Shown here: one piece after another, positions 15,759 to 24,454 of the stretch
How the letters are laid out: every line of letters starts with the position of its first letter
How positions within the stretch are numbered: the first letter of the stretch is position 1
Assembly: GCA_036013055.1 (NCBI GenBank)
Contig: DASCQM010000016.1
Coordinates: 124,001 to 188,000, forward strand
From: SHYR01 sp036013055
Lineage (GTDB): Bacteria; Chloroflexota; Dehalococcoidia; UBA2979
Direction of reading: 5' to 3'
DNA length: 64,000 nt
Translations under genes and position numbers: made by a program
Notes under the pieces: model-generated
The model's input: the letters and a program-made list of their open reading frames with translations, nothing else
The model's database searches: none
What the model was told of the DNA's origin: nothing

Positions 15759-16949
15759 ATGTCACAAGAGGTCGTCACCCCCCGCATTCGCGGATTTATC
15801 GCCACCAACGCACACCCGGACGGCTGTGCCGCCAACGTGCGCCAGCAGATCGAGGTCGCCGAATCCGATCTGCCGGGCGCGGGATTGGATAACGTGCTGG
15901 TCGTTGGCTCCAGCACCGGCTACGGGCTCGCGAGCGCGATCAGTGCGTGCTTCGGCTATCACGCGAAGACACTCGGCGTCTGCTTCGAGCGACCGTCGAC
16001 GGAAGATCGCGGCGCAAGTGCCGGCTGGTACAACCTCGCCGAGGCGCACCGCGCGGCGGCCGAGCAGGGCCGCACGCTGGAGACGATCAACGGCGACGCG
16101 TTCTCCGCCGACGTGAAGGCGCAGACCCTCGATGCGTTGCGCAGCCGCTTCGGCAAGGTCGACGTGCTGATCTACTCGCTCGCGGCACCGCGCCGGGAGG
16201 ACCCGGACGGCGAGGTCTGGAACAGCGTGCTGAAGCCGATCGGTGCTCCGCACACGTCGAAGACCGTCGACCTGCGCAATGCGACGGTCGAGGAGCAGAC
16301 GTTCGATCCAGCCGACGACGACGAGATCGAGGCGACCCGTCGCGTGATGGGTGGCGACGACTGGGCCGACTGGGTCGAGGCGCTACAAGACGCCGACCTG
16401 CTGGCCGACGGGTTCCGCACCGTGGCGTACAGCTACATCGGGCCTGCGGTGACGCGGCAGCTGTACCGCTCCGGGACAATTGGACGAGCGAAGGAACACC
16501 TCGAGGCCACCGGAAACGACCTCTCCGCCGGGCTAGCTGAGCGCCACGACGGGGGCGCGTGGGTGAGCGTGAACAAGGCCGTGGTCACGCAGGCGTCCGC
16601 CGCGATCCCTGGCGTGCCGCTCTATCTCGGCATCCTCACGAAGACGCTGACGGCACGCGGTCTCGATGAGAGCCCGATCGAGCAGATCGTGCGCCTCTTC
16701 GCCGATCACATCGGACCGGGCACCTCCCCGCAGGTCGATGCTGCTGGCCGCATCCGCCTCGACGACCGAGAGATGCTGCCCGAAGTGCAGGATCTGGTCT
16801 CCGACGTCTGGGACGAGGTGACAACCGAGAGCCTGGAGGCACTTGCAGACTTCTCGGGCTATCAGCGGGCGTTCCGGCAGCTCTTCGGATTCGAGGTCGA
16901 CGGCGTCGACTATGACGCTGCCACCGAGACCCATCGCGAGCTCGCCTAG
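15759..16949 (+). CDS. fabV: FabV-type NADH-dependent trans-2-enoyl-ACP/CoA reductase
   Basis: Reduces the enoyl double bond at the last step of a fatty acid elongation cycle. The 396-aa single-chain SDR-related protein has the dinucleotide loop GSSTGYGLAS (about 50-59), the segment LIYSLAAPRR, and the FabV catalytic pair with eight residues between Tyr and Lys: Tyr236 in QLYRSGTIGRAK and Lys245. This differs from the short FabI family (about 260 aa). ATG with GGGAG 7-10 nt upstream. Alternative activity: trans-2-enoyl-CoA reductase (Ter), which has the same fold and motif. Confidence 0.93.
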   Translation: MSQEVVTPRIRGFIATNAHPDGCAANVRQQIEVAESDLPGAGLDNVLVVGSSTGYGLASAISACFGYHAKTLGVCFERPSTEDRGASAGWYNLAEAHRAAAEQGRTLETINGDAFSADVKAQTLDALRSRFGKVDVLIYSLAAPRREDPDGEVWNSVLKPIGAPHTSKTVDLRNATVEEQTFDPADDDEIEATRRVMGGDDWADWVEALQDADLLADGFRTVAYSYIGPAVTRQLYRSGTIGRAKEHLEATGNDLSAGLAERHDGGAWVSVNKAVVTQASAAIPGVPLYLGILTKTLTARGLDESPIEQIVRLFADHIGPGTSPQVDAAGRIRLDDREMLPEVQDLVSDVWDEVTTESLEALADFSGYQRAFRQLFGFEVDGVDYDAATETHRELA

Positions 16950-17005
16950 CCACCGCTGGCGGGTGCTCGCTGCGCTGCCCGCGTGAGGACTCGGGAGCCC
17001 GGCAC

Positions 17006-17034
17006 TATGACGCCAGATCGCGCGCTGCTAGGAT
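17006..17034 (+). promoter_or_regulatory. Promoter of the SRP RNA gene
   Basis: TATGAC (17006-17011), 17-nt spacer, TAGGAT (17029-17034), ending about 10 nt before the RNA start. Confidence 0.5.
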
Positions 17035-17044
17035 CGTGGCGGTC

Positions 17045-17264
<220 letters not shown>

Positions 17265-17368
17265 TGCTGGCAAGCTTGGATCGCCATGACAACGACGGGG
17301 CACGACCACTCTGAATCTTCATCGTCGAATGCTCGGCCATCGCGGCCAGCGGGCGGGCTGAGGTAGCC

Positions 17369-18301
17369 ATGGGCCTTCGCCGTTCATCGGGGCGCTCGCA
17401 GGGCGGTTCGCGAGGCCGCGCAGGCCGCGGCAGCGACGACTCCGAAGCTGCGCTGCCGGAATACTTGCGTCGGATGGGACTGACGCCGCGCAAGGCGCTC
17501 GGCCAGCACTTCCTGATCGATGAGTTCGCGCTCGGAGCGATCGCGGACGCCTGCGGGCTCGATGAGAGTTCGACGGTCTTCGAAATCGGCTGTGGGCCCG
17601 GCGGCCTGACGGAAGAACTTGCGAAGCGCGCTGGCCGCGTGGTCGCGGTCGAGATCGACGAGGATCTGGCGGCGCTCACCCGCAGCCGCCTGACCGGTCA
17701 CCCCGGTGTCTGCGTCGTTGCTGCCGACATCCTCGACTTCACGCCAGCCGAGTTGCTCGCCGAGTGCGACGCGACAGCTCCCTACGTCGCCTGCGGCAAC
17801 CTGCCGTACTACATCACCCAGCCGATCGTGCGACGGCTGCTCGAGGCGGAGATGCCGCCGACGCACATCGTCGTGATGGTGCAGCGTGAGGTCGCGCGCC
17901 GCCTCGTCGGAGGTGAGGGGCAGGAGTCGCTGCTCTCGATGTCAGTGCGCTGCTACGGCAACGCCGAGATCGTGCTCGACCTGCCGGCCTCGGCGTTCTG
18001 GCCTGAGCCGAAGGTGCGCTCCTCGGTGATCCGCATCGAGCGGCTGCCCGAGCCGTTGGTGCCAGCGGCAATCGTCGATCGCTTCTTCAACCTGCTGCGC
18101 GCCGGGTTCGCCGAGCCGCGCAAGCAACTGCACAACACGCTGCGGCGGGCCTTCGATCTCTCTGCCGAGGAGATCACGTGGCTGCTGACGAACGCACAGA
18201 TCGATCCGAAGCTACGTGCCCAGCACGTCGGCTTCGAGGACTGGCAGCGGCTCTATGACCTCGTCGAGGGGCGGCACGCGGAAGTGTTCGATGTCGGCTA
18301 G
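17369..18301 (+). CDS. rsmA: 16S rRNA (adenine-N6,N6) dimethyltransferase
   Basis: Dimethylates two adjacent adenines in the 3'-terminal helix of 16S rRNA late in small-subunit maturation. A 28-residue basic Gly/Arg/Ser-rich N-terminal tail precedes the KsgA core: RRMGLTPRKALGQHFLID, SAM loop FEIGCGPGGLTEE, acidic VVAVEIDEDL, catalytic NLPYY, and the C-terminal RNA-binding region (NLLRAGFAEPRKQLHNTL). 310 aa. Its last 11 bases overlap ispE, the familiar ksgA-ispE pairing. Confidence 0.95.
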   Translation: MGLRRSSGRSQGGSRGRAGRGSDDSEAALPEYLRRMGLTPRKALGQHFLIDEFALGAIADACGLDESSTVFEIGCGPGGLTEELAKRAGRVVAVEIDEDLAALTRSRLTGHPGVCVVAADILDFTPAELLAECDATAPYVACGNLPYYITQPIVRRLLEAEMPPTHIVVMVQREVARRLVGGEGQESLLSMSVRCYGNAEIVLDLPASAFWPEPKVRSSVIRIERLPEPLVPAAIVDRFFNLLRAGFAEPRKQLHNTLRRAFDLSAEEITWLLTNAQIDPKLRAQHVGFEDWQRLYDLVEGRHAEVFDVG

Positions 18302-19208
18302 CACGACTGACGGTGCGGCGGCCGGCCTGCGGCTGCTGGCGCCGGCCAAGATCAATCTCGCGCTCGAGGTGCTCGGCCGGCGCGACGACGGTTTCCACGA
18401 GATCGACACGGTGATGACCACGATCAGCCTCGCCGACCGCGTGCGACTGCAACCGTCGGACGAGTTGAGCGTGAGCTTCGACGGTCCGCACGGCGGCACG
18501 ATCGAGGACGACCTCTGCACGCGCGCCGCGCTGGCGCTGGGCGAAGCGAGCGGACACGACCCCGCCGTGCGCATCGAGGTGACGAAGGAGATTCCGCTCG
18601 CTGCCGGCCTCGGTGGCGGCTCCTCGGACGCCGCTGCGGTGCTGCGAGGGTTGAACCAGCTCTGGGGCCTCGGCTGGACAGCGGAGGAGTTGTCGCGCGT
18701 CGCCGCGTCGCTCGGCTCGGATATCCCGTTCTTCCTGCAGGGAGGGGCGGCGCGCTGCAGCGGACGCGGCGAGATCGTCGAGCCGCTGCGCGACGTGCGC
18801 GATCTGCGGCTGCTGCTGCTATTCCCGCCGGTCACGCCGGTGCCCGACAAGACGGCCCGGCGCTATGGGGCGCTCACCGCCGACGACTTCAGCGATGGCG
18901 AACACGTACGACGGGTCGCCGGCCGTGTCAGACGCGGCGCGCCGCCGCCGGTTAACGATCTCGTCAACACCTTCGAGGGCGTCGTCGAACGCAGCGAGCC
19001 GGAGTTGCTGGCGCACTACGCGACCTACCGCAGGTCGGGCGTGCCGCAGGTCCACCTCTGTGGGGCGGGGCCAACCGTATATCTGCTGGTCACCGATCTC
19101 GCGAAGGTGAAGGCGCTGCGCCACGACTTCGAGATGCTTGGCGCCGACGTGGTCGATACGCGGACCATCGGCCACCGCGATGCAGTGGCGATCCAGAGCG
19201 ATGCCTGA
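18291..19208 (+). CDS. ispE: 4-diphosphocytidyl-2-C-methyl-D-erythritol kinase
   Basis: GHMP kinase of the non-mevalonate isoprenoid pathway; phosphorylates CDP-methylerythritol. Visible are APAKINLALEVLGRRDDGFHEIDT at the N-terminus, the ATP-binding motif IPLAAGLGGGSSDAAA, and a C-terminal GAGPTVYLL segment. I chose the ATG at 18291 (305 aa), which overlaps the rsmA stop and starts just before the conserved APAKINL; a longer frame reaches up into rsmA. The end overlaps the next ORF by 8 nt, so the three genes are tightly coupled. Confidence 0.95.
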   Translation: MSASTTDGAAAGLRLLAPAKINLALEVLGRRDDGFHEIDTVMTTISLADRVRLQPSDELSVSFDGPHGGTIEDDLCTRAALALGEASGHDPAVRIEVTKEIPLAAGLGGGSSDAAAVLRGLNQLWGLGWTAEELSRVAASLGSDIPFFLQGGAARCSGRGEIVEPLRDVRDLRLLLLFPPVTPVPDKTARRYGALTADDFSDGEHVRRVAGRVRRGAPPPVNDLVNTFEGVVERSEPELLAHYATYRRSGVPQVHLCGAGPTVYLLVTDLAKVKALRHDFEMLGADVVDTRTIGHRDAVAIQSDA

Positions 19209-19614
19209 CGGCGAGACGATGCAGGCGCTGGTCGCCGGGCTGATTGCCGGCGCCGCGTGCAGCTTCGCGACAACGACGATCCTGCTGATCGCACTCTCAC
19301 GCGACCCTCGCTGGCTCGGCCGGGCGCCGAACCTGCACGTGCCGCTGCCGCTGCTCGGCGTCGTGATCGTGAACGGCATGATGCTCGGCTGGACCGCGCT
19401 CGGGCTGGTGCTCGGTGCGCTCTATCTCGGCACGGCGGACGGGGACGCCGACGGTGGCAGCGATCTGCTGTTTGGCGTGGTCGTTAGCGGCGCGATCGTC
19501 GTTGTGCTCGGGGCAGGGAGCTACATCCGTGGCCGCGTCACGTGGCCGATGCTGGCGACTGCGCTCTCGGCGATGCTCTCGTTCGCCGTCGTGCTGCCTT
19601 TGCTCGCAGCCTGA
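19201..19614 (+). CDS. Small membrane protein of unknown function
   Basis: 137 aa from the ATG at 19201, overlapping the ispE stop. About four hydrophobic segments are visible (residues 8-30, 46-75, 86-110, 118-136), with short loops carrying SRDPRWLGRAPNL and an Asp/Gly-rich stretch (TADGDADGGSD). No catalytic motif. Translation is probably coupled to ispE. I do not recognise the family. Confidence 0.65.
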   Translation: MPDGETMQALVAGLIAGAACSFATTTILLIALSRDPRWLGRAPNLHVPLPLLGVVIVNGMMLGWTALGLVLGALYLGTADGDADGGSDLLFGVVVSGAIVVVLGAGSYIRGRVTWPMLATALSAMLSFAVVLPLLAA

Positions 19615-19671
19615 GCGGAGCGGATACTGGCTCGCAGGGTCGAGCATCACGTATGCTCGGGCGCGCGCGAT

Positions 19672-20421
19672 TTGGAGAGCACACTGGAACTCATCGACGG
19701 CCTCCAGGGCACGATCATCGACATGCACTGCCACACCTCCGGCGGCTCGTCCGACAGCATGCTGGACCCGGAAGAATTGGAAGAGATCGCCGCTGAGGCT
19801 GGTCTCAGCGGGATCAACATCTCTGAGCACGACAAGGTCTGGGAGCGCGGCGCCCAGAGCGCCTACAAGGGTCGCCACCCCGACTTCTTCGCGAACTTTG
19901 CGCTTGAGGTCTCGACCGAGCTCGGCCACATGATCGCGGTCGGCTTCACCGAATACGTCGGCGGCATCCAGCGCCCGGAGAAGCTGCGCGAAGAGCTCGA
20001 TAAGATCGGTGGCTTCCTGATCGTTGCCCACCCCTTCCGCCACGTCTTCGACCCCGTCACCGCGATGCGCAAGGGTGGCAAGCCTTTCGACATGACGCCG
20101 GAGCAGGCCGCTGAGATGCCTGTCTTCGACCTCGTCGATGCGATCGAGGTCTCGAACGCCAGCAACACGCCACGAGAGAACGAGTTTGCCTACGAGGTCG
20201 CGATGATCCGCGGCACGCCGCGCACCGGCGGCTCGGACGCACACTCCAAGAGCGGCGTCGGCAACTTCGCTACCGGATTCGAGAAGGAATTTCGGACGTC
20301 GGCGGAGCTCCTCGAGGAGCTGCACGCGGGTCGGTTCGAGGCGGTGCACCGCACTGCCGCGGGACGCTTCGTGCGCTTCCAGACGGGTAGCCTGGACGCG
20401 GCGGCCTCCGACACGCTCTAA
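19672..20421 (+). CDS. PHP-domain metal-dependent phosphoesterase
   Basis: Polymerase-and-histidinol-phosphatase fold hydrolase. Metal ligands are visible as DMHCHTSGGSSDS, SEHD, the glutamate in ALEVSTELG, AHPFRH and the C-terminal GSDAHS. 249 aa, close to stand-alone PHP proteins that act on small phosphoesters or nucleotide monophosphates; the substrate cannot be deduced. The start is a TTG; no in-frame ATG precedes the PHP core. A TATGCT box lies 15-20 nt upstream. Confidence 0.85.
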   Translation: MESTLELIDGLQGTIIDMHCHTSGGSSDSMLDPEELEEIAAEAGLSGINISEHDKVWERGAQSAYKGRHPDFFANFALEVSTELGHMIAVGFTEYVGGIQRPEKLREELDKIGGFLIVAHPFRHVFDPVTAMRKGGKPFDMTPEQAAEMPVFDLVDAIEVSNASNTPRENEFAYEVAMIRGTPRTGGSDAHSKSGVGNFATGFEKEFRTSAELLEELHAGRFEAVHRTAAGRFVRFQTGSLDAAASDTL

Positions 20422-20457
20422 CGCAGGCACCTCCCCCGAGGCTGGCAAGGCGGGCGC

Positions 20458-23271
20458 ATGCCCGACGAATTCGTTGCGATCGACCTTGAGACCACCGGCC
20501 TCGATCGGTCGTCTGACCGCATCACCGAGGTAGGCGCGACGCGCTTCAACCTCGCTGGCGAGGCGGAGTCGTTCCAGTCGCTCGTCGACCCCGGGATCCC
20601 GATCCCGACGATGATCGAGGACCTCACGGGCATCACCAACGCGGACGTCCGTGGCGCGCCCACGATCACCGGCGTCGCAGCCGAACTCGCGGCCTTCTGT
20701 GGTTCGCGTCCCGTGATCGGGCAGAACGTCGCCTTCGACACCGGCTTCCTGCGCGCCGCCGGTACCGAGCTGGCAGGGCCGCCGCTCGACACGCTCGATC
20801 TCGGCTCGATCCTGCTGCCCACGGCATCGCACCTCGACCTCGCATCGATGGCGGAGCTGCTCGGCGTTGATGCCGGCACGCACCATCGAGCGCTCTCCGA
20901 CGCGGAGACGACGCGGGACGTCTTTCTGCGGCTGCTGACGCTGCTCGAGCGGCTGCCGCGCGCGACGCTACTCGACATGCTCGCCTTCGCTGAGCGCGCG
21001 CGCTGGCCGCTGGCGATGGTCTTCGCGGACGTGCTGGAGCGATCCAGCGGGCAGGGCAGCGAAGGCGGTGCCGATGGCGTCGGTGAGCTGGTCGCGAGCG
21101 GAACGCTCTCGCTGCCGAAGCTGCCACCGCCCGCGCCTGCGCTGTTACCGCGCGACGTGCCTCGCACGGTGCCGGCAGAGGACGTCACGCAACTTCTTGA
21201 GCGCGCGGTCGAGCGGCCGATCGTCGAAGGCTTCGAGCCGCGGCCGGGACAGGTGCAGATGGCGCAGGTCGTCGGGCGGACGATCGCAAGCAACGCGCAT
21301 CTCGCCGTCGAAGCGGGGACCGGCACGGGTAAGTCGCTCGCGTATCTGCTGCCGTCGCTGCTGCACGCCTATCGCAACGACGACCGCGTCGTGATCTCCA
21401 CGCACACGCTGAACCTGCAGGAGCAACTGGCGGGTAGCGACATCCCGGCGGCGGCGGCGCTGGTCGAGGAGATGGAGGGCGTGGAGCGCGGTTCGATCCG
21501 TGCCGTGATGCTGAAGGGGCGCTCTAACTACCTCTGCCTCGAACGCTACGCAGACCTGCGCGAGGCGCAGCGAGAACTGACCATTGCCGAAGCGCGCCTG
21601 CTCTCGCGGCTCGCGGTCTGGGTACCGTTCACGGAGACCGGCGACCAGGCCGAGCTCTACATGCCGTTCGATGATCGAGGCCCGTGGAGCGAACTGACGG
21701 CCGACTCGAACGACTGTCTTGCGCGTCAGTGTGCCTACGTCCGCGACGGTTCGTGCTTCCTCGTCCGCGCGCGACAGGCAGCGACGGCCGCGCATGCCGT
21801 CGTCGTCAATCACGCGCTACTGCTGACCGCGTCGGCGGGCGCGACGCAGGCGCTGCCCCCGTACCGCCACCTCGTGATCGATGAGGCACACCGGCTCGAG
21901 GAGGTGGCGACGGATCAGTACGGCGCGATGCTCTCGTTGCGCGATCTCGAGGCGACGCTCACCGAGATGGGCGCTTCGGCCGGGACGGTAGGCAGGCTGC
22001 GCAGTGCGGCGGCCGACGGCTCGCCGCTCTCGCCTGCCGCAGGCCTGCTGGCGATCGCCGACAGCGTCAGCGCAGCCGCCACTAGCACGCGCGAGCGGAT
22101 CGCCCCGTTCGCCTCGATCCTGCGCATGTACGCCGAAGACCGACGCGAGTCCGGGACATCCGACGGACCCGGCGGCGAATTGATGCTGACCTCCGCGCGC
22201 CAGTCGCAGCCGCTGTGGGCGGACGTCGAGGAGACGGCGATGCAGCTCGACGTCACGCTGCTCAACCTCGAGGAGCGACTGCGGCAAGCGTCTGATGCCG
22301 CGTCGACGCTCAGTGGCGCGGAGGCGCCCGGCGTCGATCGGCTCGGCAGCGACCTCGGACGCGAGGCAGAGGCGATGCATCGCACGCGGGAGACGTTGAT
22401 CGATGTCGCGCTGAAGAGCGACCCGCAGCAGATCGTCTGGATGCGCGTTGACGAGCGCGACGTGCGCGTCAACATCGCGCCGCTCGACGTCGCAGGCCAG
22501 CTTGTCGACGACCTCTATGCCGACTGCGAGTCGGTGGTCGCGACCAGCGCCACTCTCACGACCGGCACGTCGTTCGATTTCGCGGTGGAACGTCTCGGCC
22601 TCGTGGAGCCGGACACGTTGCAGGTGCCGTCGCCGTTCGACTTCCGCAAATCGGTACTGGCGATCGTGCCCACCGACGTTCCCGAGCCGACCGCAACCGG
22701 CTACGACTCAAGCATGCACCGGGCGCTCGGCGATGCGGCACGCGCTGCCGGTGGCCGCACCCTCGCGCTCTTCACCTCGCGTCGGGCGGTGCGGGCGGCG
22801 GCATCGGCGCTGCGCGATCCGCTCGCGGCGGACGGCATCACGGTGCTGGCGCAGGGCGTCGATGGGTCGCCCGCACGCCTGCTGCGCTCGCTCGCCGAGC
22901 GACCGCGCGCGCTGATCCTCGGCACCGCCGCGTTCTGGGAGGGCGTCGACGTGCGTGGGCAGGCGCTCTCGCAGATCGTGATAGCACGACTGCCGTTTCC
23001 GGTGCCGACCGACCCGATCTACGCCGCGCGCGCCGAGCAGTACGACGATCCGTTCGGCGAGTACGCAATCCCGCGAGCCGTACTGCGCTTCCGGCAGGGC
23101 TTCGGGCGGCTGATCCGCGGGACGGACGAGCGCGGTGTCTTCATCGTTCTCGACAGCCGCATCGCGTCGCGGCGGTACGGCGAGGCCTTCCTCGACGCAC
23201 TGCCGGACTGCGAGGTGCGGGAGCTCACAGGCGCTGCCGTGGGAGATGCCGTAGCAGCCTGGCTCTCGTGA
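20458..23271 (+). CDS. dinG: DinG-family helicase with N-terminal DEDDh exonuclease domain
   Basis: Fusion of a 3'-5' exonuclease (residues 1-165; FVAIDLETTGLD, VIGQNVAFDTGFL, HHRALSDAE) to an XPD/DinG-type superfamily 2 helicase. Helicase motif I is AGTGTGKSLAYLLP, motif II VIDEAHRLEE, motif VI RGFGRLIRGTDERG. Four cysteines (NYLC, DCLARQC, GSCFL) between motifs I and II could hold a 4Fe-4S cluster. 937 aa. Likely role: unwinding DNA or DNA-RNA structures in repair. The end overlaps the acetyltransferase start (GTGA). Confidence 0.93.
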   Translation: MPDEFVAIDLETTGLDRSSDRITEVGATRFNLAGEAESFQSLVDPGIPIPTMIEDLTGITNADVRGAPTITGVAAELAAFCGSRPVIGQNVAFDTGFLRAAGTELAGPPLDTLDLGSILLPTASHLDLASMAELLGVDAGTHHRALSDAETTRDVFLRLLTLLERLPRATLLDMLAFAERARWPLAMVFADVLERSSGQGSEGGADGVGELVASGTLSLPKLPPPAPALLPRDVPRTVPAEDVTQLLERAVERPIVEGFEPRPGQVQMAQVVGRTIASNAHLAVEAGTGTGKSLAYLLPSLLHAYRNDDRVVISTHTLNLQEQLAGSDIPAAAALVEEMEGVERGSIRAVMLKGRSNYLCLERYADLREAQRELTIAEARLLSRLAVWVPFTETGDQAELYMPFDDRGPWSELTADSNDCLARQCAYVRDGSCFLVRARQAATAAHAVVVNHALLLTASAGATQALPPYRHLVIDEAHRLEEVATDQYGAMLSLRDLEATLTEMGASAGTVGRLRSAAADGSPLSPAAGLLAIADSVSAAATSTRERIAPFASILRMYAEDRRESGTSDGPGGELMLTSARQSQPLWADVEETAMQLDVTLLNLEERLRQASDAASTLSGAEAPGVDRLGSDLGREAEAMHRTRETLIDVALKSDPQQIVWMRVDERDVRVNIAPLDVAGQLVDDLYADCESVVATSATLTTGTSFDFAVERLGLVEPDTLQVPSPFDFRKSVLAIVPTDVPEPTATGYDSSMHRALGDAARAAGGRTLALFTSRRAVRAAASALRDPLAADGITVLAQGVDGSPARLLRSLAERPRALILGTAAFWEGVDVRGQALSQIVIARLPFPVPTDPIYAARAEQYDDPFGEYAIPRAVLRFRQGFGRLIRGTDERGVFIVLDSRIASRRYGEAFLDALPDCEVRELTGAAVGDAVAAWLS

Positions 23272-23735
23272 CCGACGCGCCGCGCTCCGGCGTCTGGGCG
23301 CGCGGGCTTGGTCTGGCGCTCCACCACTTCGACGGCACGCTGACCGATGCGCTGCGACGCGCGCTGCTGGACGGCGTCGAGCGCGGCTACGAGGGTCCGC
23401 TTCCCGACGCGCCCGACGAGGCAAGCTGGTTCGCGGTGAAGGTCGATCGGGCGACCGTCGGTCTGCTAGCGATCGAGCGACTGATGGCCGAGCAGACAGA
23501 GACGGCGACCGTGCACGCGATTGCGATCGCGACGGAGCAGCGAGGCAACGGCTACGGCACGCGGACCCTGCGCGTCGCGGAACGTCGACTGCGTCGAGAG
23601 GGTGTCGCGCGGTTCTACAGCCGTGTGCCGCGCAGCAACGGGCGGGGCCTCTACTTCATGCTGCGAGCGGGATACGCCCCGATCGCGCCTCCCGAGCACG
23701 ACGGCGCGACCTGGTTCGAGCACGCCGCAGACTGA
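23268..23735 (+). CDS. GNAT-family N-acetyltransferase
   Basis: 155 aa with a GNAT core: TVHAIAIATEQRGNGYGTRTLRVAERRLRREG contains the acetyl-CoA pyrophosphate loop (QRGNGYG), followed by FYSRVPRSNGRGLYFMLRAGY, the usual C-terminal beta-bulge segment. GTG start sharing four bases with the dinG stop. The acceptor (protein or small molecule) is unknown; coupling to dinG does not by itself imply a DNA role. Confidence 0.8.
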   Translation: MTDAPRSGVWARGLGLALHHFDGTLTDALRRALLDGVERGYEGPLPDAPDEASWFAVKVDRATVGLLAIERLMAEQTETATVHAIAIATEQRGNGYGTRTLRVAERRLRREGVARFYSRVPRSNGRGLYFMLRAGYAPIAPPEHDGATWFEHAAD

Positions 23736-24029
23736 CTACGCGTTGCCGCCGGGACCATCGTCGCGGTGACCGCCCGCGCTGCGCTCGCGCTGCTCCGCCC
23801 GCTCCTCCAGCCGTGCCCGCGCCCAGCGTCGATAGCTCCGGGCAGCGAGGAACGCGATCGCGAGGTAGAGCAGCACGTCGAGCGTCTGCGTGGCGGCGAG
23901 AGGGAGGGCGACCATCCAGCGCCCGAGAAGGATGCCGATCGCGAGCATCCAGAGCGGTGAGAGGGAGCTACGGGACGAGCCGCTCTCACTCGGCGGCGGC
24001 GGCAGACGTCGATCGCGACGCCGGGTCAT
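23736..24029 (-). CDS. Small two-segment membrane protein
   Basis: 97 aa from the ATG at 24029. An N-terminal basic/Pro tract (MTRRRDRRLPPPPSES) is followed by two hydrophobic segments (about 24-46 and 48-62) and a charged Arg/Glu-rich tail. The ATG overlaps the stop of the upstream zinc protein (ATGA), indicating coupling. It converges tail to tail with the acetyltransferase. Family not recognised. Confidence 0.6.
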   Translation of the reverse strand: MTRRRDRRLPPPPSESGSSRSSLSPLWMLAIGILLGRWMVALPLAATQTLDVLLYLAIAFLAARSYRRWARARLEERAEQRERSAGGHRDDGPGGNA

Positions 24030-24454
24030 GATCCGTCGATGCGGCGGTAGCGACGGCGGCGGGCGGGGCGCTGGCGGCGCGGCGGCGGCTCCGAACGCGA
24101 CGCGGGCGGTGCGGCGGTCGGATCGGACGTTGCCGGGCTTCCCGTCGATGGAAGCGCAGCGGGTGGCGGGGCCATCCCGGCCTCGCTGAGCTGCTGGAGA
24201 ATCGCGTGCGCCGGATCGCCGCTTTCCACTCGCGCTTCTTCGTCCATCTCGTCGATGCAAGTCTGGCAGTAGAACTGGACGCCGAGCGTGGGGCCGAGCC
24301 ATGCATCGCCGTGGTCGAGGCCGTCAGTGTCGTTCCGCGGGTTGAGATGGAAGAGGTTGTCGCACTGGAAGCACACCTCAAGCAGCGAGCGGTCGGGCTC
24401 AAGCTCGTTGCAGACGAGGCAGCGATCGGTGTCGGACGGGGCAGTCTCAGTCAT
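24026..24454 (-). CDS. Putative zinc-binding protein with paired CxxC motifs
   Basis: 142 aa. Cysteine pairs CLVC (12-15), CFQC (28-31) and CQTC (63-66), with an intervening His, suggest a treble-clef or ribbon zinc site. The second half is Pro/Ala-rich and ends in a basic tail (RRQRPARRRRYRR), which could contact nucleic acid. It overlaps the end of the CCA-like gene by 8 nt and the next gene by 4 nt, so it may serve the same pathway. No known family is assigned. Confidence 0.6.
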   Translation of the reverse strand: MTETAPSDTDRCLVCNELEPDRSLLEVCFQCDNLFHLNPRNDTDGLDHGDAWLGPTLGVQFYCQTCIDEMDEEARVESGDPAHAILQQLSEAGMAPPPAALPSTGSPATSDPTAAPPASRSEPPPRRQRPARRRRYRRIDGS